Part shown: in pieces, positions 7,042 to 12,857 of the stretch | Position numbering within the stretch: position 1 is the first letter of the stretch | Layout: each line of letters begins with the position of its first letter | Virus record (IMG/VR): IMGVR_UViG_3300045999_005420 | Span: 1-38,390 of that record | DNA: 38,390 nt | Direction: 5' to 3' (one strand) | DNA from: a virus | Program-made: the position numbers and the translations under genes | Notes under the pieces: model-generated | The model's database searches: none | What the model was told of the DNA's origin: nothing | The model's input: only the letters and a program-made list of their open reading frames with translations

Positions 7042-7068
7042 TATTATTTCGCTCGACACCGCGATTTA
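7042..7068. promoter_or_regulatory. Candidate operator and rightward -10 in the divergent control region
   Basis: An imperfect inverted repeat, TATTTCGC (7045-7052) and GCGATTTA (7061-7068), with arms matching 6 of 8 around an 8-bp centre. A rightward -10-like TATTAT sits at 7042-7047, overlapping the left arm; I see no good -35 for it. The repeat lies between the leftward -35 and the first rightward gene, a Cro-like protein, so it is a natural site for autoregulation of both arms. Confidence 0.4.
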
Positions 7069-7105
7069 TCTCGCCTAGCCTTGCCGCACATTCAGGGAGA
7101 AACGG

Positions 7106-7318
7106 ATGAAACAGGAACAAGTAGTCAAGGCTATCAAGCGGCTGGTCGGAGACGAGCGGCAGAAGGAATGGTGCGCGAGGAACGGCGTCAATCAAACCGT
7201 CCTGAGCGACGTTCTGCGAGGGCACAAGCCCCCCACGCAGCTTCTCTGCGCCCTCGTCGGCGTGGATAAGGTTGTGACCATCAAAACCTCATACCGGAAA
7301 GCGGAGAACGCATCGTGA
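7106..7318 (+). CDS. Cro-like helix-turn-helix regulator (70 aa)
   Basis: ATG at 7106 follows GGGAGAA. MKQEQVVKAIKRLVGDERQK then EWCARNGVNQTVLSDVLRGH and KPPTQLLCALVGV. WCARNGVNQTVLSDVLRGH is a helix-turn-helix of the Cro/XRE type (NQTVLSDVLRG as turn plus recognition helix). As the first rightward gene beside a divergent promoter with an inverted repeat, it is the likely switch regulator. No larger CI-like partner was found. Confidence 0.7.
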   Translation: MKQEQVVKAIKRLVGDERQKEWCARNGVNQTVLSDVLRGHKPPTQLLCALVGVDKVVTIKTSYRKAENAS

Positions 7319-7605
7319 TTGCCTTTATCAAGCGCATCCTCGCCCGCCTCGATTTCAATTACGAGCGCCAGCAAAAGGAATGGCATGACCACCTTAACCG
7401 GCGAGACGCTGACCACGCTCAATGGCTGGCGGAACAAGCCGCAACGTCGAAAGCCCGCCGCCTTGCAGAGATTGCACGGCAAAGAGACGCGCTTAAGGAA
7501 AAGCTGGCAAAGGCCGTGCGGGACAAGAAAGCCCGCGCTCCGATATACCAGGCTCTCCGCGCTCTTTCGGTTGCTGAACTGCGCGTGGAGATGGGGGAGA
7601 AGTGA
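7315..7605 (+). CDS. Coiled-coil hypothetical protein (96 aa)
   Basis: GTG start at 7315 shares GTGA with the upstream stop. After a short hydrophobic N-terminus (MIAFIKRILARLDF) nearly all residues are charged and alpha-helical: QQKEWHDHLNRRDADHAQWL and IARQRDALKEKLAKAVRDKK. This suggests a coiled coil, possibly anchored at the membrane by the first 15 residues. No family recognised. Confidence 0.55.
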   Translation: MIAFIKRILARLDFNYERQQKEWHDHLNRRDADHAQWLAEQAATSKARRLAEIARQRDALKEKLAKAVRDKKARAPIYQALRALSVAELRVEMGEK

Positions 7606-7973
7606 CCGCCGCCCCGCCCCGCCCGTCAATGACCAAAGCCCGCCGCGTCCGCATCTTCGTTAAGGAAGAAGGCCGGTGCCATCTGTGCCGAGAAAAGATC
7701 AAGATTGGCGAACTGTTCGAGGTAGAACACGTCATACCGTGGGCGCTCTCACAGGATGATTCAGACGATAACCTGAAAGTCGCGCATACGATATGTCACC
7801 GCCAACTTAAGACGGGAGACGACGTTAAGCGGATAGCCAAGGCCAAGCGCCAAGGCCGGGAGACAGGCCAACAGGCCAGACGGGCAATCAAAGGCGGCTC
7901 GATACCATCCCGACCGTTTCCAAAGACCAAAACCACATGGCCAAAGCGGCCTTTCAAAAGGGGAGACACATGA
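7602..7973 (+). CDS. HNH endonuclease
   Basis: 123 aa (GTG at 7602; an ATG at 7629 is an alternative). It contains a zinc knuckle CHLC (residues 26-29), the HNH core EVEHVIPWAL (41-49) and DDNLKVAHTICHRQLKTGDD (about 55-74) with the second Cys pair partner region ICH. HNH enzymes nick or cut DNA with a single metal ion. The C-terminus is a basic Pro/Lys tail. It could act in packaging, as several phage HNH proteins do, but here it sits in the early arm, which favours a replication or host-DNA role. Confidence 0.8.
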   Translation: MTAAPPRPSMTKARRVRIFVKEEGRCHLCREKIKIGELFEVEHVIPWALSQDDSDDNLKVAHTICHRQLKTGDDVKRIAKAKRQGRETGQQARRAIKGGSIPSRPFPKTKTTWPKRPFKRGDT

Positions 7974-8338
7974 GACAGACAGTCGCCAACATCCTGCGCG
8001 AGGTCGCCGTAGAGCATGGCTTGACCATTGCAGCGTTGACCGGCCCAAACCGGCGCACACACATCACCAAGCCGCGTCATCAAGCCTATTACCGCGCTTT
8101 CACCGAATGCCCGCACCTCTCTTATCCAGAGATTGCCCGGCGGATTGGTGGTCGTGACCACACAACCATCCTCCATGGGGTCCGCGCCCATTGTGAGCGC
8201 ATTGGGCAGCCATACAAGGAGGCCGTTCGTATTCGGCGCGAGGGCGGTCCTGCCTATGCTTTCTATGCGCTTGCGAAGGGTTACGAGCGCACCATGACCA
8301 AAGCCCGCGACGGAGGCTTCTATGCGACAGCCGCGTAA
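7970..8338 (+). CDS. Stand-alone DnaA domain IV-like DNA-binding protein
   Basis: 122 aa. The ATG at 7970 has AGGGGAGA just upstream and shares ATGA with the HNH stop; an earlier ATG at 7937 is less likely. The first 80 residues match the C-terminal DNA-binding domain of DnaA: TVANILREVAVEHGLTIAAL, then KPRHQAYYRAFTE, LSYPEIARRI and the signature GGRDHTTILHGV (60-71), which in DnaA reads the DnaA box. No AAA+ ATPase domain is present. It may bind DnaA-box-like sites to control replication or transcription, or compete with host DnaA. The 40-residue C-terminal tail is not part of DnaA. Confidence 0.85.
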   Translation: MRQTVANILREVAVEHGLTIAALTGPNRRTHITKPRHQAYYRAFTECPHLSYPEIARRIGGRDHTTILHGVRAHCERIGQPYKEAVRIRREGGPAYAFYALAKGYERTMTKARDGGFYATAA

Positions 8339-8708
8339 TTGGTTCACGTCCGTTCAGGACAACACCATCCGCAAGATGAAAAAACTTGGATTCACGCCTG
8401 CCGAGATTGGCGAAAAGCTAGGCCGCACGGAATACGTCATCCGTGAACGCGCCAGAACGCTTAACATTAGCTGGCACAAAGACCTCGGCAAAAGCATCCT
8501 TGCCACAACCGCGCCAACTGGGTTTGATCGGGACAGGGATGCGGAAGCTAAACACCGAGACGCTGACCGGCGCTTTGTTATTGCGCTTGCGGAGGCTTTC
8601 CAGCGTGGTGACCATCTGCCAGCGGTGAAACCGGAGCCGAGACGTACCAGGCCCGTCCCCGCCAAGCCTCACCCGCTCTTTACCGTTTGGGAGGATGACA
8701 ATGCGTAA
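8322..8708 (+). CDS. HTH-type hypothetical protein (128 aa)
   Basis: ATG at 8322, overlapping the upstream gene by 17 bp. The N-terminus NWFTSVQDNTIRKMKKLGFT PAEIGEKLGRTEYVIRERAR reads as a helix-turn-helix of the kind in small GcrA/SANT-like phage proteins (FTPAEIGEKLGRTEYVIRERA). The rest is charged and ends in a Pro-rich tail. Likely DNA-binding; target unknown. Confidence 0.6.
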   Translation: MRQPRNWFTSVQDNTIRKMKKLGFTPAEIGEKLGRTEYVIRERARTLNISWHKDLGKSILATTAPTGFDRDRDAEAKHRDADRRFVIALAEAFQRGDHLPAVKPEPRRTRPVPAKPHPLFTVWEDDNA

Positions 8709-8865
8709 GCCGCCGGGCCATTGGACCCCAGAGGAAGACCGCATGGTCAAATCAGGCTCGCTTGCCAAGCGTTCTGTTGCAGACGTGGCAAAGACGCTTA
8801 ACCGGCTGGAAAAGAGCGTCATCATCCGAGCAAGGGTGATAGGCTTTCCGTTTCAAACATCATGA
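8701..8865 (+). CDS. Myb/SANT-like small DNA-binding protein (54 aa)
   Basis: ATG at 8701, overlapping the upstream stop by 8 bp, and ending with ATGA shared with the ParB-like gene. MRKPPGHWTPEEDRMVKSGS LAKRSVADVAKTLNRLEKSV with HWTPEEDRMV resembles the first helix of Myb/SANT domains, and ADVAKTLNRLEKSVIIRARV forms the helix-turn-helix. It follows the same design as its neighbour at 8322, so the two may be paralogous. Confidence 0.6.
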   Translation: MRKPPGHWTPEEDRMVKSGSLAKRSVADVAKTLNRLEKSVIIRARVIGFPFQTS

Positions 8866-9572
8866 CAAACACACAAGGGGAAAACGTGACACTTTCAAAC
8901 GATGCCGCAAAACATTTGACGGCGATCCTTGCGGAATATGAGGCGCTGGACCTTTCCGCAAAGGTCGATTGGCTTAACGCTATTCGCACCGAGCTTCACA
9001 ACGCTTCGCCATTTTCCACGGAACCTGTGGACCTTGTTCTTTGGGAACGGTCGGAGGGCGTGACCGCTAACGATTATAACCCAAACAGCGTTGCGCCGCC
9101 GGAAATGGAACTGCTGCGCCTTTCTATCATGGCGGACGGCTATACGCAGCCGGTCGTGACGCACTTGGACGATGACGGGCGCGTGGTTGTGGACGGCTTT
9201 CACCGGACGCGGGTTTGCAAGGAAAGCCCAGACGTTATGGCGCGGGTGAATGGCTATCTGCCCGTAGTCACAATCCGCGATCAGCAATCCGACCGCAGCG
9301 ACCGAATGGCGGCAACCATCCGACACAACCGAGCGCGCGGAAAGCATAAGGTTGACGCTATGAGCGATATTGTTTTGGAGCTTAAGCGCCGAAACTGGTC
9401 AGACGAAAAAATTGGGAAAAACCTTGGCATGGACCCCGATGAGGTTCTGCGTCTTTGCCAAATCTCAGGCCTTGCGGAAATGTTTGCCGACCGCGCTTTT
9501 AGCGAGGCGTGGGAACCTGGCACCATCAATGAAGACGATAACTTGACGGTCGAAATGGAGGAAATAGCGTGA
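8862..9572 (+). CDS. ParB/Srx-fold protein, IbrB-like
   Basis: 236 aa. ParB-like core: YNPNSVAPPEMELLRLSIMA then DGYTQPVV and VDGFHRTRV (110-118, the D-G-x-H-R box). It continues with MAATIRHNRARGKHKVDAMS and a helix-turn-helix NWSDEKIGKNLGMDPDEVLR (178-197). This arrangement is that of IbrB-type ParB-domain proteins, which occur next to IbrA-type PAPS-reductase proteins; the IbrA-like gene lies two genes downstream here. ParB/Srx folds bind or hydrolyse nucleotides (CTP, ATP) or cut DNA. The precise reaction of IbrB is not established. Confidence 0.8.
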   Translation: MTNTQGENVTLSNDAAKHLTAILAEYEALDLSAKVDWLNAIRTELHNASPFSTEPVDLVLWERSEGVTANDYNPNSVAPPEMELLRLSIMADGYTQPVVTHLDDDGRVVVDGFHRTRVCKESPDVMARVNGYLPVVTIRDQQSDRSDRMAATIRHNRARGKHKVDAMSDIVLELKRRNWSDEKIGKNLGMDPDEVLRLCQISGLAEMFADRAFSEAWEPGTINEDDNLTVEMEEIA

Positions 9573-9964
9573 GCCGCGTCTATCACCATCATGACAAACT
9601 AGAAGAATATCACTGCGGCTTGTGGCGCATCACAACTGGCGAAGAGCGAAAGAGTTATGTCGATAAAAGCTTAGAGCTTATGCGCGACACGCCACGCTTT
9701 CGCCGGGCAATGGAAGAAGTGATTGAGCAATGGCCGTTTGCCAGTGAACACAATCTCAGCGCGCAGAACATTAACCGTTTGGCGTGGCTTGGCCACGCTG
9801 GGTGTTGTTTAGCAGTTTCATCGCCAGAAGATTGCACACGTGCCGCATGGCATTGGTTGTCTAGGGCCGAACAAGACGCGGCGAACGCTGCCGCCGCCGA
9901 AGTCGTCGCGCTATGGGATGACACTACTCACCCGACGCTTTTTCCTATGGGGCCGAAATGCTGA
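9569..9964 (+). CDS. Hypothetical protein inside the ParB/PAPS-reductase cassette (131 aa)
   Basis: GTG at 9569 shares GTGA with the ParB-like stop, and the end overlaps the PAPS-reductase start by 7 bp. HHHDKLEEYHCGLWRITTGE, then a helical C-terminal part NRLAWLGHAGCCLAVSSPED and AAWHWLSRAEQDAANAAAAE. The Trp/Cys pattern (LAWLGHAGCC) resembles short helical C-terminal modules of phage proteins. No named family recognised. Position between the two cassette genes suggests a partner or specificity subunit. Confidence 0.6.
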   Translation: MSRVYHHHDKLEEYHCGLWRITTGEERKSYVDKSLELMRDTPRFRRAMEEVIEQWPFASEHNLSAQNINRLAWLGHAGCCLAVSSPEDCTRAAWHWLSRAEQDAANAAAAEVVALWDDTTHPTLFPMGPKC

Positions 9965-11202
9965 AAGAACCGATTGGCCTCAACGTATTGGAGGCGGCGC
10001 GTGAGCGCATTGCATGGACTTTTGACACCTTTCCGCGCGTCTATCTTTCGTTTTCGGCGGGAAAGGACAGCACGGTCATGCTTCACCTTGTGGCCGACGA
10101 AGCTCGGAAGCGAGACCGCAAGTTTGGCCTGCTCCTGATCGATTTGGAGGGGCAATACAAGCTTACTATCGACCACGCGCACCGTTGCGTTGAGATGTAT
10201 GCGGACCTGATCGACCTTCATTGGGTTTGTTTGCCTATCCACCTTCGCAATGCCGTTAGTGTCTATGAACCGTTTTGGAAATGCTGGGACGCGGAAGCAA
10301 AAGACGCTTGGATTAGGCCGATGCCAGATTGCGCTGTTAGCGACACCGCCGCCTATCCGTTCTTTTTTGACGGCATGGAGTTTGAGGAGTTCGTTGAGCT
10401 TTTTGGGGAGTGGTATGCCAACGGTGAAGAAACGGCGTGTTTTGTTGGCATTCGCACGGATGAAAGCCTGAACCGCTTTCGCACCATTGTCCAAAGCAAG
10501 AAGGTCACAAAGGACGGCAAGAGATACACGTCGCAAGTCACCGATCATGTTTTCAACGCCTATCCGATCTATGATTGGCATTCTGCGGACCTTTGGACCT
10601 ATCACGCGCAGAACCCGGACAAGCCGCACAACCGGCTTTATGACCTAATGCTTAAGGCGGGCGTTCCGCTTGGGCATATGCGGATTTGCCAGCCGTATGG
10701 AGACGACCAGCGGCGGGGATTGTGGTTGTTTCATCTGATTGAGCCGGAAACGTGGTCGCGTGTTGTGGCCCGTGTAAACGGCGCAAACGGCGGTGCTCTT
10801 TACGTTCAAGAGTGGGGCAACATTAACGGCTATCGTGGCATCACCAAGCCCGCTGGACACACTTGGAAATCGTTTGCCGACCTTCTCGTTATGTCTATGC
10901 CGCCAAAGACGCAGGAGCATTATCAAAACAAGATTGTGCTTTTTCAGCGGTGGTGGATGCAGCGAGGCTATTCGGACGGCATTCCCGACGAAAGCCCGCA
11001 TGAACTTGAAGCGGCTCGCCGCGCTCCGAGCTGGCGACGGGTTTGCAAAAGCCTCCTGCGAAACGACTATTGGGGCAAAGGAATGGGCTTTAGTCAGCAC
11101 AAGTCCGACGCTTACAAAAAGTATCTCGATCTTATGCGCCGCCGCAAAGATGCGTGGGGCGTCAAGGGTTTGCAAATGGACTTGTTAGATCAAACCGCAT
11201 GA
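9958..11202 (+). CDS. PAPS reductase-like/DUF3440 ATP-pyrophosphatase (IbrA-like)
   Basis: 414 aa. N-terminal PP-loop SFSAGKDST (31-39), with Ala in place of the usual second Gly of SGGKDS; then GLLLIDLEGQYKLTIDHAHR, GIRTDESLNRFRTI (164-177) and NAYPIYDWHSADLWTYH (200-216), the hallmark blocks of DUF3440 proteins. The family uses ATP to adenylate a substrate and transfer sulfur or reduce a sulfo group. The C-terminal third (TWKSFADLLVMSMPPKTQEH, WRRVCKSLLRNDYWGKGMGF) is specific to the IbrA type. Function in phages is unproven; a nucleic-acid or nucleotide modification is a reasonable inference. Confidence 0.85.
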   Translation: MLKEPIGLNVLEAARERIAWTFDTFPRVYLSFSAGKDSTVMLHLVADEARKRDRKFGLLLIDLEGQYKLTIDHAHRCVEMYADLIDLHWVCLPIHLRNAVSVYEPFWKCWDAEAKDAWIRPMPDCAVSDTAAYPFFFDGMEFEEFVELFGEWYANGEETACFVGIRTDESLNRFRTIVQSKKVTKDGKRYTSQVTDHVFNAYPIYDWHSADLWTYHAQNPDKPHNRLYDLMLKAGVPLGHMRICQPYGDDQRRGLWLFHLIEPETWSRVVARVNGANGGALYVQEWGNINGYRGITKPAGHTWKSFADLLVMSMPPKTQEHYQNKIVLFQRWWMQRGYSDGIPDESPHELEAARRAPSWRRVCKSLLRNDYWGKGMGFSQHKSDAYKKYLDLMRRRKDAWGVKGLQMDLLDQTA

Positions 11203-11236
11203 AAAAAGCCCGGCGCGGATTGTTCACGCGCCGGGC
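11202..11236 (-). terminator. Leftward-facing intrinsic terminator behind the PAPS-reductase gene
   Basis: Two perfect 10-base arms, GCCCGGCGCG (11208-11217) and CGCGCCGGGC (11227-11236), around a 9-base loop. Six A residues (11202-11207) flank the left side only. On the minus strand this is a GC-rich hairpin followed by six T, a textbook intrinsic terminator; on the plus strand no T-run follows. No leftward gene ends here, so it probably blocks antisense read-through of late transcription coming from beyond 14951. Confidence 0.7.
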
Positions 11237-11267
11237 CAGTCTAGCCGCCATGACAAGGGGAGGAAGC

Positions 11268-11753
11268 ATGACAGCAGCGAACATCATACCGTTTCCCATG
11301 CGTGAAGCAAATACGTTTGACGAGGCATGGCAGGCTCGCGCTGGTCAGATGCGTAAGCGCGGAGACGGTCGCGACAAGACCCGCAAGCTATGGAACCGTC
11401 ATGCCGCCAAAGTCGGTCAGGAGCGGTTGCTAGAGGCTCTGCGGGGCTACCTGCGGGAGAAGGAACCGACGTGCGGCTTTTGCGGCCTAAGCGTCTGGCT
11501 GAACGGCGAGAAGTATGACCACTGGCTTCCGTCTGCGGAGGCTGTAGCGAAGATCGAACGCCCGCCCTATCCGCAACGTCCTGCGCTGATCCTGGCTCTC
11601 GGTGAGCCGTTCGTGGTTAGCTACATTGACCCTGCAACAATACACCCGGACGGCTGGATTACGCCAGCTACTGAATACGCGAAAGGCAAGCTGCGAGAGC
11701 GAGGCCGTGATTTGAAAGCGGCAGGGCTTGCGGGCATTCGGTCGAAAGCGTAG
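11268..11753 (+). CDS. Hypothetical protein with Cys-x2-Cys motif (161 aa)
   Basis: The ATG at 11268 is preceded by AAGGGGAGGAAG; earlier in-frame starts lie in the hairpin. MTAANIIPFPMREANTFDEA, then basic helices QMRKRGDGRDKTRKLWNRHA and LLEALRGYLREKEPTCGFCG followed by LSVWLNGEKYDHWLP. The single CGFC pair and basic helices suggest nucleic-acid binding. No family recognised. It is the last gene of rightward operon 1, 80 bp before the terminator. Confidence 0.65.
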   Translation: MTAANIIPFPMREANTFDEAWQARAGQMRKRGDGRDKTRKLWNRHAAKVGQERLLEALRGYLREKEPTCGFCGLSVWLNGEKYDHWLPSAEAVAKIERPPYPQRPALILALGEPFVVSYIDPATIHPDGWITPATEYAKGKLRERGRDLKAAGLAGIRSKA

Positions 11754-11832
11754 GCTTTTGATTCGGTGGGAGCCGTTGCCTCGTAAACCGCCGGTCGGCC
11801 TCTGTCTCATGCTCCGGTGGTAAGTGTGAAGC

Positions 11833-11863
11833 GCCATCAATCCTTCGGGGTTGGTGGCGTTTT
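11833..11863 (+). terminator. Rightward intrinsic terminator of operon 1
   Basis: An 11-bp stem (11833-11843 with 11848-11858, including two U-G pairs) closed by a TTCG tetraloop and followed by GTTTTG. It lies 80 bp after the stop of the 161-aa gene and is the only T-run terminator facing right in this area. It marks the end of rightward operon 1. Confidence 0.75.
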
Positions 11864-12168
11864 GCTATGCGGGAGGCTTCGCAAATAGCTGTCGAAACGC
11901 TCAACGGAGATTGAACGTTCAAAGCCATCGAACGATACGCGATCAAAAGGATGTTCATTGACCGCTAATGTTTCGATCACTATTGTCTCAACCGTGGATC
12001 TCGGTAGCGCCTCTGCCTTTGGTATGCGCCCGGGAGAACCGCTCTCCTCCATCATTCCCCACGTTTCTTGTATGGTCCGCGCTTGCCGGGACCCTTTTCT
12101 GCGCAGGATTGCGACCCGGAAAATCTACGGCTTGACGATCAGAATGTCTAGCGTAAGGTGCGCGGTGA

Positions 12169-12226
12169 AGGGGTCGCCGGATTGAACTACGGCGACCCCT
12201 CCTAAATCGGTTCTTGCCAACCGATT
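12169..12226. repeat. Two adjacent perfect inverted repeats
   Basis: First: AGGGGTCGCCG (12169-12179) with CGGCGACCCCT (12190-12200), an 11-bp perfect stem with a 10-base loop. Second: AATCGGTT (12205-12212) with AACCGATT (12219-12226), an 8-bp perfect stem with a 6-base loop. No T-run follows either on either strand. They could be RNA hairpins, protein-binding sites or single-strand-origin-like structures. They lie about 70 bp before the RNA candidate. Confidence 0.65.
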
Positions 12227-12292
12227 GCGTGACGCAGTTACTGTTATATCGTCACACATGACCGCTGGCAAGTTTGGTTTAGGCTCCTCAAC

Positions 12293-12544
12293 CTGGTCGG
12301 TTAACGGCAGCGGGGACGGTGCATGGCTACTGTGGGTCTGACCAAGCCAAGGCGAGTCCGAAAGGGTGAGCGCCGGTCAGCAGGGCGACGCAGCCTTGAA
12401 AGCAGCACCTAACCGAAAGGCCAGCGTCGGCACTTTCGGGTCTGTAAGCGCCGGTCGGCTCCATTGAGCTTGTCTAGCCCCAGACTGGAACGCCCCGAGT
12501 TGTTTTGGTTTTGGCCAAACGCTTGGGAGTGTTCCTATGTCTGG
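12293..12544 (+). ncRNA. Candidate structured RNA (about 250 nt, unassigned class)
   Basis: Nested helices found by eye. Helix A: 12293-12303 with 12410-12424 (CTGG and TCGGTTA paired around a 4-nt bulge). Helix B: GGTGC 12318-12322 with GCACC 12405-12409, directly stacked. Inside B are two adjoining hairpins: C, CTGACC/GGTCAG (12338-12343, 12375-12380) then GGCG/CGCC and a GAAA tetraloop at 12360-12363; and D, CAGGGC/GCCTTG (12381-12398). Hairpin E pairs 12426-12431 with 12450-12455. Hairpin F (12480-12544) has about 25 bp. Several pairs are G-U, which would be mismatches on the other strand, so the RNA is most likely rightward. It ends 107 bp before operon 2 and may be its leader or an independent RNA. 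I cannot assign a known class. Confidence 0.5.
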
Positions 12545-12569
12545 TCACACCAGTCTCACCATTGAGCTT
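12461..12569 (+). repeat. 11-bp direct repeats flanking hairpin F
   Basis: CCATTGAGCTT occurs at 12461-12471 and 12559-12569, bracketing hairpin F (12480-12544) almost symmetrically. This may be part of the RNA architecture or a footprint of insertion of the hairpin. Confidence 0.6.
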
Positions 12570-12650
12570 ATTAGATAGCTTACAAGCACTTAACGGAAAT
12601 CTGCTCTAAAATTTGGCTATCGCAAAATAGACGTTGACTAGGCCCATGCC

Positions 12651-12857
12651 GTGAGTAAACTCCGACCCATGAAGCAGCCAAACCCGATTGCAGTTCGTCC
12701 CCGCCAAGGCTCCAAGCTGGAAGCCGTCTGGAACGACAACGCTCGTTCTAACAAGGCAATGGGCGAGATTATTCATTCATGGGCAAGCCAGTTTGCTGAA
12801 ATGGCAGCGGCTTCCGAACAAGGGGAGAAGACCAATGGCGTTCCGAATTTCGACTAA
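12651..12857 (+). CDS. First gene of rightward operon 2, hypothetical (68 aa)
   Basis: GTG at 12651 with only a weak AGG upstream; ATG at 12669 is the alternative. A TTGACT (12634-12639), 16 bp, TAAACT (12656-12661) promoter-like pair would start transcription at about 12668, making the ATG at 12669 nearly leaderless; this is uncertain. Product: SKLRPMKQPNPIAVRPRQGS, then KLEAVWNDNARSNKAMGEII. Basic N-terminus, helical C-terminus, no known family. Confidence 0.5.
   Translation: MSKLRPMKQPNPIAVRPRQGSKLEAVWNDNARSNKAMGEIIHSWASQFAEMAAASEQGEKTNGVPNFD

Larger units (their letters stand above)
11754..12650. other. 897-bp stretch with no convincing gene
   Basis: In a genome whose genes otherwise overlap or touch, this gap stands out. 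It holds, left to right: a rightward terminator (11833-11863); the perfect palindrome TTGAACGTTCAA (11911-11922) and ATCGAACGAT (11927-11936); a zone with weak open frames on both strands (leftward 12055-11837 and rightward 11958-12185, both poorly supported); two strong hairpins (12169-12226); a multi-helix RNA candidate (12293-12544); and the upstream region of operon 2. A replication origin could also lie here, but I see no iterons or exact DnaA boxes. Confidence 0.7.

Noticed and set aside
11837-12055. Leftward 72-aa frame starting MMEESGSPGRIPKAEALPRS
   Set aside because: The composition is plausible, but the ribosome site is badly spaced, codon third positions are not biased like neighbours, its last codons are the operon 1 terminator, and a frame on the opposite strand is open as well. 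A short KGPGKRGPYKKRGE frame lies just upstream without a start codon. Possible decayed gene; not supported.
11958-12185. Rightward 75-aa frame in the gap
   Set aside because: No ribosome site, and it runs through the large inverted repeat at 12169. Likely chance.
12131-12257. Leftward 44-residue frame starting MCDDITVTAS
   Set aside because: Spans both inverted repeats and has no ribosome site; its frame is open upstream for about 40 more codons with no start. Probably a by-product of the structured region.
11754-12650. tRNA genes or a CRISPR array
   Set aside because: No cloverleaf with a T-loop and CCA end and no regularly spaced repeats were seen here or elsewhere in the window.
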